Position numbers and translations under genes: made by a program
Shown: positions 26,539-33,563 of the stretch, in pieces
How the letters are laid out: each line of letters begins with the position of its first letter
How positions within the stretch are numbered: position 1 is the stretch's first letter
Source: Nitrososphaerota archaeon
Lineage (GTDB): Archaea; Thermoproteota; Nitrososphaeria_A; Caldarchaeales; JAVZCJ01
Assembly: GCA_038817485.1 (NCBI GenBank)
Contig: JAWAZL010000020.1
Span: forward strand, 1-33,873
Direction: 5' to 3'
Length of the DNA: 33,873 bases
Notes under the pieces: model-generated
Seen by the model: the letters and a program-made list of their open reading frames with translations, nothing else
Told to the model about the DNA's origin: nothing
Databases searched by the model: none

Positions 26539-26735
26539 TCTTCCCTCCTCTTAATTAAGCTCATTTTAAACTTTTATTCTTAAAAATTTTTTCAATAAAT
26601 TATATTAAAACTAATATTCTTCTCCTATTTATTAATGAGAAACTTATTCTTAAACTATTATGGCGATAAAATTTTTAGATGGTATTTTTTGAAATTAATT
26701 TTCACTCCTCTCTAAGAATTTTATTATAACTAAAA

Positions 26736-26745
26736 GATTTATATC
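26736..26745 (+). promoter_or_regulatory. TATA box of the 332-residue membrane protein
   Basis: GATTTATATC sits about 27 nt upstream of the ATG at 26768, the spacing of a leaderless archaeal promoter. There is no Shine-Dalgarno. The rest of the 229-nt spacer (26539-26735) shows nothing else. Confidence 0.45.
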
Positions 26746-26767
26746 CCAAAATCTAATTAAATAATAT

Positions 26768-27766
26768 ATGAGTGAAAAGGCGAAGCCAGAAGAAGAAATA
26801 TCTTCATTAATTTCCCAAGTCAAAAGTATAGGGTATTATGCTGGTCTCACTTTTGGTGCAGGATATACGCTAATATTCTTTGGAATAATTTTCATATTTG
26901 TGGAAATGGTTTTAAGAGCACTTCAAGCAGGAGTTTTGCATTATATAGGTGATCTTCCACCTTGGAGAATAATAACATTAGTCTTTATTTTTATTGGGTT
27001 ATTTTTCGGAGTAGTTTTTGGTTCAACAATCACTGGGAATGCTAAATCATTGAAAGAAGATTCATTAAATCTTAATAAAATATCTTCTTCAGCATCCGTA
27101 TTTTCTTTAATGTTACTTTTCTTATGGCTTGGCTCAACAATCTCAGCTTTCGTAAATAGGCAACCATCATTCTCTTCTGTTTGTGGAGTTGCAGGTACAG
27201 CTTTGTTTCTTATAGGCTTAGGAAGATATCGTGAAAAAGCTTCAAGATTTATGGGTGCAATAATTATGTTGATATCTCTTGTCTTAATATACTTTGCTGC
27301 ATATTGGAACTTTCTACAAAGACCAGTTAATGGATTACTTTTCTCAGAGCTAACAATAGAAGTTGTATCACTATTAATTTTAGGTATTTGTGCAGCAATT
27401 TTCTCTCTACCAATTATTCAGGAAGAGCTTAAACAGACAGTTTTTGGTTTGATATTATCCATTGTAGGAATAGTGTTTTCAGCAGGTGTTATATATCTTA
27501 ATTTTTCAGCACTTCCAGCTTTTAGCATATCTACACCCATAGACCAAATACCATATGTAAATAACTTACCAGGGTGTTCAATCTTATTAAAAAGTTTATC
27601 CAAATTTTATATTAGCAGTGTATTTGCATTCTCAGAAGCTTACTCCGCTTTGATTATTTTTGCAGGCTTTCTAATTCTAGGAATATCAGGCATAATCGGT
27701 ATCATAACAGCATGCTTAACTCTCATAATTTTCATGAGACAAGTTACTACAGGTTCTAAGGCATAG
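26768..27766 (+). CDS. Multi-spanning membrane protein, unknown
   Basis: A 332-residue protein with a charged N-terminus (EKAKPEEEISSLISQVKSIG) and about eight predicted helices, at roughly 29-50, 70-92, 105-130, 138-155, 160-180, 195-218, 222-247 and 295-325. A hydrophilic loop with two half-conserved cysteines lies around 262-272. I do not recognise the family. Base use is less AT-biased than the neighbours (25 G/C of 60 in line 27121-27180), hinting at lateral origin or a different expression class. It has its own promoter and is convergent with the reductase gene. Confidence 0.75.
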   Translation: MSEKAKPEEEISSLISQVKSIGYYAGLTFGAGYTLIFFGIIFIFVEMVLRALQAGVLHYIGDLPPWRIITLVFIFIGLFFGVVFGSTITGNAKSLKEDSLNLNKISSSASVFSLMLLFLWLGSTISAFVNRQPSFSSVCGVAGTALFLIGLGRYREKASRFMGAIIMLISLVLIYFAAYWNFLQRPVNGLLFSELTIEVVSLLILGICAAIFSLPIIQEELKQTVFGLILSIVGIVFSAGVIYLNFSALPAFSISTPIDQIPYVNNLPGCSILLKSLSKFYISSVFAFSEAYSALIIFAGFLILGISGIIGIITACLTLIIFMRQVTTGSKA

Positions 27767-27857
27767 TTAAATGCACTTCTTCTAATACTTTTGAATCCAT
27801 GCCTAGCTTAATAATTTTTATTGATACTTTACTGAATAGTCTCTTTATATTAGAAAA

Positions 27858-27899
27858 TAAAATTTAAATTATATTTTAAATTTTATACCATCTTTTTTT
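27858..27899 (+). terminator. Hairpin plus T-tract between convergent genes
   Basis: A perfect 11-bp inverted repeat, TAAAATTTAAA (27858-27868) and TTTAAATTTTA (27875-27885) with a 6-nt loop, is followed on the plus strand by a run of Ts (27893-27899). It lies between the stop of the membrane-protein gene and the stop of nrdJ. Archaeal termination depends mainly on the T-tract, so the stem may be incidental in such AT-rich DNA. Confidence 0.4.
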
Positions 27900-27940
27900 G
27901 GGAATATTTAAAATTAAAAAATATTTCTTAAATGAAAGTA

Positions 27941-30900
27941 TTATGCTTCAACACACTCACTCCATCCACAATTCATACAAGTTACACATGATTCATGATA
28001 AACCAAGCTTTGACTTTGACACATAGGACAAGCTTCTCTTCTTGCTCCTTTCTTTATTTCTTTTGGTAGAAGATTAAACTTTGGTATGTCCATTTTAAGG
28101 AATGGAAGAGAATTTATTTTTTCTTCTTTTTCTTCAATAGTTACTTTAATTCCATATTTATTAAGCATATCAATTGTTTTATTTTCAACAATTTTTAAAT
28201 ATTTTCCTCTTCTTTGAGTAGGAGTTGTTAAAACTTGTTTTGTTTTAGAACCATCTCTATAAATTGTTATTCCTTTTAATCCCAATTTATAAGCAAAAAG
28301 ATAAGCATTCTTAACATCTTCTACACTTACCCAATTTGCCATATTTATTGTTTTACTTATTCCAGCATCCACCCATAGTCCTATTTCATATTGAGCTCTT
28401 ATATGGTCCCACCATGGAATATCATATGCAGTAACAAAAACTTTCTTTAAATCTTCAGGTATCCCATCTATTTCTTGTATTGATCCTCCATTTTCAGCGA
28501 TTTTCTCGATTATTTTTTCATTATATAATCCTCTTTCTCTTAATTGTATTTCAAGTTCTTGATTTACATAATAGAATTTTCCAAGAGTAACTGTTTTTTC
28601 AAATATTAAAGCAAATTGAGGTTCTAAACCAGAGGATGTATCAACAATCATAGATATAGTACCTGTTGGAGCAATGGATGTTAAATTTGAATTTCTAACA
28701 CCATACTTCTTTATATCTTCAATTATTCTATTCCAATCAAAATTCCAAACATCTTTATGATAAAACCCTTCTATTGGCATTTCTCCATCTATATAACCGC
28801 TTTTTTCAAATAATGGAAATGGTCCTCTTTCTTTTGCTCTTTCTATTGATCTAATGTATGCATGATAATCAATAAATTCCATTATTTTCCTCATAAATTC
28901 GAATCCCTCCTCGCTATTATATGGAATTTTTAATGCAAATAATGTATCAGCTAAGCCCATTATTCCTAAACCTATTTTTCTAGATTCCTTAGTTTTTTCT
29001 TCTATTTTCTTAAGAGGGTATTTATTAACATCTATTACATTATCCAAAAAATCAATAGCAATTTTTATTGTTTTTTCTAATTCTTTCCAATCAAATTCTA
29101 CATTTCCTTCAATATCTCTTTTTATAAAAGCATATAAATTAATAGATCCTAAATTACAAGATTCATATGGATATAAAGGTTGTTCACCACAGTCGAGCGA
29201 TATTATTCCATTTGAAATAAAGCTAAAAGTTTTTGGCTCAGTTAAATCGTATACGATCTTTTTCCCATTCGGTTTAATTAATAAAACTTTATCTTCAAAT
29301 ATAGTTTCATGAAAATCTTTTATTTTTAATTTCTTAATTTTATTATTATGTTTGTTTAATAAGAAACCTATTTTATCAATGAAATTTTTAATACCATCTC
29401 TACTTATATGTAATTCATAACATTTTCCATCTTCTTTATAATATTGAATTTTACCATTTTTACTTTTATAAGGAAATATTTTTCTAGGTTTTCTACTTCT
29501 ATTATATATTTTGGATTTTATTCCAAGATTTAGCAATAATATTTGAACATCTTTTAAAAGTTTCTTCGATTTTGAAGTTAATCTTATATAATAACCATTA
29601 TCTTCATTGTATCCGATTGTACCATCTGCAGTAAACAATCCTTGTAAAAATCCAATAACAGCTTCTTTAGGAGCAGTAAAAATGCTTTCAGGAACGACTT
29701 TTTCTTTAGCATCTACATTTTTCACGCCTAATTTCTTAAAGAAATTAACAAAATATTTTGAGTGATAAGATAAATAATAAACACCATTCTTTCTTTTTAC
29801 TTCTTTTATATCAAAATTATACCAATTATTAATTATTGGTTTAAAGTATTCTAAAATTTTCTTATCTTCTTTTGAGAATGTAAATCCCACTCTACAATTT
29901 TCCCCTTCTCTTAACCAACCATCTCCTATTAGCCATCCTAAAACTTGTCCTAATTCTTTACTCCATTTTGTTGGTAAATTTAGTTTATAGATTCTACCAT
30001 TTTTTCCTTTAAACTTATTTTTTACTTTAAATGGTAATTGATAATTATTATTAAATTTTCCTTCACCAGATTGAATTAAAACTTTATGTTTTTTTGGATT
30101 TAATTCTGTTACCTTTATCCATCCTTCATTTGTTAATACTTTATGATCTCCTGTACAAACTAATTCGTAACCAGATTCTGTTATTAATTTATATGTTTCT
30201 TTAATACCAGTACAAAATGCTTTTGATATTTCATTAAAGCTAACACCTTCTTGTGAAGAATTTAGTAAAAGTAATGTTCCATTTGAATTCATAATTTGAA
30301 TTGGCACTCTATTATCAGTTGCGATTTTAATTCCTCCATTAGGATATTTCTTTACCAAATCTTTCATTCTCATTAATCCATTCTCAGTAGAGATTAAAGT
30401 ATCTCCTACTACACAAGGATTAGTTGCTGTTATTTCTCCTTTAGCTTTCTTTAAAATATTTCTTTTATTTATATTATCTAAAAATAATACTCCTGGATCA
30501 GCTGTTTTCCATGCAGATAAAGCAATTATTTCTAATAAATGTTTAGGGTCTATTTTTTTAACACTTTTTCCATTCCTTGGGTTAACTAAAAAATATGGTT
30601 CATCTTTTTCATATGCATCCCAAAAATCTTTATCTAATGCGACAGAAATATTGAAGTTTTCTAATACTCCCTCTGTTGTTTTTAATGTTATGAATTTTTC
30701 TATTTCTGGATGTGATGCATTTAATATTCCCATGTTTGCTCCTCGTCTTTTTCCACCTTGTTTTATAACGTCAGTTGTTACATCTATTATTCTCATAAAG
30801 CTACATGGTCCAGAAGCAGTACCACTTGTAGAAGCAACAACATCTCCTTCAGGTCTTAATTTTGAATAATTTATTCCAACTCCTCCACCAGTTTTGAAAA

Positions 30901-31786
30901 TTATAGATGCTTCCTTAACAGTTTCCATTATAGATTCTATATTATCATCTATGTCTAAAACAAAACATGCAGAAAGCTGACCCAATCTTGCACCTGCATT
31001 GAATAATGTTGGTGAATTTGGCATAAACTTTTTCTCAACCATAATTCTATAATATTCCATGAATTTTTCATAATAATTATCAAATTCTCCATTTTCAAGC
31101 ATTTCTAAAAATTTCTTCCAACTTACTTTCATTTTTCTTTGAGAATTTAATTCATCATAAAGATTTTTCATTCTTTCTAAATGCCATCTATTCCATTTAA
31201 TTTCTTTTAATCCAATTTTAAATTCATAATCTTCTGGATTAAAATCTTCTTTTTCATGTATTTTTTGTAAACCATTTTTATCAAAAATTCTTGAATCATA
31301 TAGTATGTCTGGAATAACAATTAATGCTGCAACTCTTTGAAACAATTGTTTAGGAGACTCTATTATTTTTCCTTCTTCATCTCTAAGAAGATATCTTGAA
31401 GCTAATATTCTTAATGCATTAATTGAAAAATTTTTATCGACTTCATCAACTTCAGTTTTTTGAAGAATTTTCTTTTTCTCTTCTCTTATTCTTTCTCTTT
31501 CTTTTCTATATAGAACATAAGCTTTAGCAGTTTCAAATAATCCGTATTTCATTAAAGAAAATTCAACTATATCTTGTATTTCTTCTACATGAGGATATCT
31601 CTCTTTATATTTTTCATTAATAATTAAAAGAATATATGAAATAACTTTTTCAAGTATTTCTTTATTATATGAATTTGTTGCTAGCATTGCTTTTCTAATA
31701 GCATTCTCTATTCTTGTAGCATCAAAATCTACTATTCTTCCATCTCTTTTAATAACTTTCTCAACTTTAACTTCTACCCTGCTCAA
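27941..31786 (-). CDS. nrdJ: Adenosylcobalamin-dependent (class II) ribonucleotide reductase, intein-containing precursor
   Basis: Makes deoxyribonucleotides by a B12-initiated thiyl radical. The 1281-residue precursor is an 873-residue enzyme plus a 408-residue intein at 458-865. Seen: an N-terminal ATP-cone (VIKRDGRIVDFDATRIENAI at 11-30), the redox-active Cys in LSACFVLDIDD (C274), NP at 456-457, then after the intein C866, E868 and C877 (CGEQP... ESCNLGSINL), forming the NxCxE site. A C-terminal zinc ribbon carries CPMC, ESC, CMNC and SEC. The start is a TTG at 31786 backed by GAGGAGTG upstream; no ATG fits. The 284-nt spacer to the tRNA holds its promoter. The neighbouring cobO supplies the cofactor. 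Confidence 0.95.
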   Translation of the reverse strand: MSRVEVKVEKVIKRDGRIVDFDATRIENAIRKAMLATNSYNKEILEKVISYILLIINEKYKERYPHVEEIQDIVEFSLMKYGLFETAKAYVLYRKERERIREEKKKILQKTEVDEVDKNFSINALRILASRYLLRDEEGKIIESPKQLFQRVAALIVIPDILYDSRIFDKNGLQKIHEKEDFNPEDYEFKIGLKEIKWNRWHLERMKNLYDELNSQRKMKVSWKKFLEMLENGEFDNYYEKFMEYYRIMVEKKFMPNSPTLFNAGARLGQLSACFVLDIDDNIESIMETVKEASIIFKTGGGVGINYSKLRPEGDVVASTSGTASGPCSFMRIIDVTTDVIKQGGKRRGANMGILNASHPEIEKFITLKTTEGVLENFNISVALDKDFWDAYEKDEPYFLVNPRNGKSVKKIDPKHLLEIIALSAWKTADPGVLFLDNINKRNILKKAKGEITATNPCVVGDTLISTENGLMRMKDLVKKYPNGGIKIATDNRVPIQIMNSNGTLLLLNSSQEGVSFNEISKAFCTGIKETYKLITESGYELVCTGDHKVLTNEGWIKVTELNPKKHKVLIQSGEGKFNNNYQLPFKVKNKFKGKNGRIYKLNLPTKWSKELGQVLGWLIGDGWLREGENCRVGFTFSKEDKKILEYFKPIINNWYNFDIKEVKRKNGVYYLSYHSKYFVNFFKKLGVKNVDAKEKVVPESIFTAPKEAVIGFLQGLFTADGTIGYNEDNGYYIRLTSKSKKLLKDVQILLLNLGIKSKIYNRSRKPRKIFPYKSKNGKIQYYKEDGKCYELHISRDGIKNFIDKIGFLLNKHNNKIKKLKIKDFHETIFEDKVLLIKPNGKKIVYDLTEPKTFSFISNGIISLDCGEQPLYPYESCNLGSINLYAFIKRDIEGNVEFDWKELEKTIKIAIDFLDNVIDVNKYPLKKIEEKTKESRKIGLGIMGLADTLFALKIPYNSEEGFEFMRKIMEFIDYHAYIRSIERAKERGPFPLFEKSGYIDGEMPIEGFYHKDVWNFDWNRIIEDIKKYGVRNSNLTSIAPTGTISMIVDTSSGLEPQFALIFEKTVTLGKFYYVNQELEIQLRERGLYNEKIIEKIAENGGSIQEIDGIPEDLKKVFVTAYDIPWWDHIRAQYEIGLWVDAGISKTINMANWVSVEDVKNAYLFAYKLGLKGITIYRDGSKTKQVLTTPTQRRGKYLKIVENKTIDMLNKYGIKVTIEEKEEKINSLPFLKMDIPKFNLLPKEIKKGARREACPMCQSQSLVYHESCVTCMNCGWSECVEA
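29192..30415 (-). mobile_element. Intein with LAGLIDADG homing endonuclease inside nrdJ
   Basis: 408 residues (458-865 of the precursor) in frame. Block A starts at C458 (CVVGDTLISTENG), block B has TGDH at 545-548, and two LAGLIDADG motifs are present with acidic residues intact: VLGWLIGDGW at 615-624 and FLQGLFTADG at 713-722. The C-terminal blocks F and G read YDLTEPKTFSFISNG then IISLD, joined to C866. The usual form is His-Asn before the +1 Cys, and a His in block F; here they are Leu-Asp and Phe. The N-terminal nucleophile and the +1 Cys are both present, so splicing is possible but by atypical residues. Confidence 0.92.
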
Positions 31787-32030
31787 TTCTTTACACTCCT
31801 CAAGAACGATTATAATGAAATCTTTAACAATATAAAACTATTTCCCTTAAATCATTTTTTAATTATTTTTTCTTTTTCTCGTTAATTCTTAAAAATCATT
31901 AAAAAGTTTTTTCTTTCTTATTTTTCTAAAAATATGATATTATACGTATAAAAAAGGGAAAAACATTTCTAATTTTTTAAGAATTAAGGAAAACAAAAAT
32001 AAATTAAAAAAGGTTAAAGCAATAAAAATA

Positions 32031-32040
32031 TTTATATAAA
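32031..32040 (+). promoter_or_regulatory. TATA box of tRNA-Thr
   Basis: TTTATATAAA lies 34-43 nt before the first base of the tRNA, as expected for an archaeal tRNA promoter with a short leader. Confidence 0.55.
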
Positions 32041-32073
32041 AATAAATATTTCTTTTTAAATTAAAAATGTCAT

Positions 32074-32158
32074 GCCCCGATAGCTCAGCTGGTCGGAGCA
32101 TCGGCCTTGTACAATTTAAGATAGCCGAGGGTCCCGGGTTCAAATCCCGGTCGGGGCT
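32074..32158 (+). tRNA. tRNA-Thr (anticodon UGU) with an 11-nt intron
   Basis: The acceptor stem pairs GCCCCGA with TCGGGGC (32151-32157); the D-stem is GCTC/GAGC, the anticodon stem TCGGC/GCCGA, and the T-arm CCGGG-TTCAAAT-CCCGG. The anticodon loop is CT-TGT-A, then an 11-nt insert at 32111-32121, then A, giving anticodon UGU. The intron lies at the usual place after base 37. The bases CUUG and UAAG form the 4-bp central helix, with 3-nt bulges UAC and AUA, cut as UA^C and AU^A by the splicing endonuclease. The discriminator is U, as common in archaeal tRNA-Thr. CCA is not encoded. Confidence 0.93.
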
Positions 32159-32182
32159 TATATAATAATCTGTTTTCTAAAA

Positions 32183-32544
32183 ATGTTACAATTTTCTATA
32201 AATACAATAATGAGAGAAAGTAGAAAATATAATTTAGCATGTATATTATCTTCTCAATTAATTTATGATTTTTATTCTTCTATTATTGGAAATACAGAAT
32301 GAAATTATTTATGATAAATGATAGTGAAAAGATATTGATGCAATTATAAATATTACAGGATGTGAAATATTAAGACAAGTTTTACCTTCATTAAAAACAA
32401 TTTGAAGTTGTTACAATAAGAAAACAAGAAATTGAAGAATTAATGAAAACTACAGGAGGAAAATTATATCCTACGATTGCTTTATTGATTGCCTCATTAA
32501 AACCATATTTTAAAGAATATGAAAATAGAAAGAAAAGAAATTAA
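32183..32544 (+). pseudogene. Remnant of a DUF87/HerA-like P-loop ATPase
   Basis: An initial open stretch from an ATG at 32183 encodes TIMRESRKYNLACILSSQ then IYDFYSSIIGNTE, matching the conserved region of HerA/DUF87 ATPases (RE-x-RKYG... ILASQ ... NTG). A stop at 32300 follows. A second frame continues KLFMINDSEKILMQL, a third NITGCEILRQVLPSLKT, and the last reads VVTIRKQEIEELMKTTGGKL to a stop at 32542-32544. At least three frameshifts break it, and the Walker motifs are missing. It lies directly after tRNA-Thr and its end overlaps the HepT stop by 3 nt. The family call is by motif likeness only. Confidence 0.65.
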
Positions 32545-32873
32545 CTTTCTAAATCTCTTAAAATTTTCTCAAACATCGGCTTAATTTCTGGAATTCTTTT
32601 TTTTACTGTTGCCCAAATATACTTTAAATTTACGCCAAAATATTCATGAATAACTTTATTTCTCATTCCTGCCATCCCTTCCCAAGGAATTTCTGGATAT
32701 CTTGTTCTTATTTCTTCAGGGATTTTCTTAATAGCTTTACCTATGATTTCGAGAGCATTAAGGATTATATTATTAACATTATTGATTCTATGAATAAAGC
32801 TATAAAATTCATAGAAGGAATGTCTTATGAGCAATTTATTCAAGATGATAAAACAGTTTTTGCAGTTGTGAAT
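32541..32873 (-). pseudogene. HepT-type (DUF86/HEPN) toxin gene split by an internal inversion
   Basis: The C-terminal two-thirds (minus strand, 32541-32756) is ALEIIGKAIKKIPEEIRTRY, continuing to RNKVIHEYFGVN and ending KILRDLES. This is the full HEPN active site (R-x4-H) of DUF86. The N-terminal part is missing on this strand but stands on the plus strand at 32757-32873. Read in order it begins IKDYIINIIDSMNKAIKF, continues through GMSYEQFIQDDKTVFAVVN and joins directly to ALEIIGKAI. The current minus-strand ORF (32541-32843) therefore starts inside antisense sequence and is not a valid protein. HepT is an RNase of the MNT-HepT toxin-antitoxin pair; the antitoxin remnant lies immediately upstream. 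Confidence 0.88.
32757..32873 (+). other. 117-bp in-frame inverted segment of the HepT gene
   Basis: Exactly 39 codons of HepT sequence are flipped relative to the rest. The restored minus-strand junctions are AGAGAA|ATT on the upstream side and AAT|GCTCTC on the downstream side: the segment ends in ATT/AAT and the flanks carry GAGA and TCTC, a short imperfect inverted repeat. Reverting it gives VKRE-IKDYIINIID... VVN-ALEIIG, the normal HepT start and fold, in one frame. Confidence 0.85.
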
Positions 32874-32881
32874 TTCTCTTT

Positions 32882-33090
32882 TTACAAATAAATCACTTCT
32901 TGTAAAATGTGCCTTCCTATTGCTGGCTTTAAAGTAGTTTTATCCATAAGATCAACCTTTATTCCTAAAATTTCTGATAAATAATTTTCAATTTCTATAA
33001 ATTTTATAAGATCAATTTTGCAAATTCTTTAAATTCTATAAGAATGTCAAGATCACTTGATTCTCTACACTTGATTTTTATATCTTTTCT
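32882..33090 (-). pseudogene. Remnant of an MNT (minimal nucleotidyltransferase) antitoxin
   Basis: On the minus strand, RESSDLDILIEFKEFAKL (about 33013-33066) carries the two catalytic aspartates of MNT. After a frameshift near 33010-33018, DLIKFIEIENYLSEILGIKV follows, then the MNT C-terminus IGRHILQEVIYL with a stop at 32882-32884. The GSxxRGE nucleotide-binding part that should precede RESSD is replaced by unrelated KDIKIKC. The order MNT then HepT, with almost abutting ends, is the standard operon. The antitoxin is dead, so the toxin, also broken, is probably tolerated for that reason. Confidence 0.82.
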
Positions 33091-33563
33091 TATAAAAAAT
33101 ACTCATTAGTAATTTATATAATTTATCTTTAAAAAAATTTAAGCAAACTTTTTTTTTAGCAGTTTTATAATATATAATTATTATAACTCATTTACAATTT
33201 TTCTTTATTTTTAAAAGAGGATTAATATTAAGAAATTTAGAAATTTTAAAAAGAATTTAAAAAATTATTAAATATTGGAAAATTAGGTATCTTTTAAAAC
33301 AATTAAAGAAGTGATTGAAACATAAAATTTAATCTTTAATCCAAATAATAATTTATCCAATTGAAATTTTATTTTATTCTCAATATAAAGTTCGTAAAAA
33401 ATTTCTTTCAATAGCATTTTCGTCTTTTATAAAATTAAAAATGCTTAATAATCATTATTAAATATTAAAAGGAAAGAAAATGAAGAATATAAAAATTTAT
33501 TTAGAATTAGAAAAAGATTTAAAAATACATTCTTAAGTATATTATAAAATGAGGTGATTAAAA
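33091..33563. other. 473-nt AT-rich non-coding region
   Basis: No open frame of note; stops are dense in all six frames. It probably holds the upstream end of the decayed toxin-antitoxin pair and the promoter of the glycosidase gene. The strongest element is GAGGTGAT at 33551-33558, a full Shine-Dalgarno for the next gene. Confidence 0.55.

Noticed and set aside
27418-27603. 61-residue minus-strand ORF in the membrane-protein gene
   Set aside because: Antisense shadow with no ribosome site; the plus-strand frame has consistent hydrophobic segments and a good promoter.
31940-32143. 67-residue minus-strand ORF over the tRNA
   Set aside because: It is antisense to the intron-containing tRNA-Thr and its amino-terminal part is simply the tRNA complement.
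32646-32891. 81-residue plus-strand ORF taken as a separate gene
   Set aside because: Its second half is the inverted piece of HepT and its first half is antisense to the HepT C-terminal part, so it is a chimeric by-product of the inversion.
32159-33540. Second copy of the tRNA-Thr 3' end as an att site
   Set aside because: I looked for a repeat of the T-arm and acceptor sequence downstream and saw none within the window.
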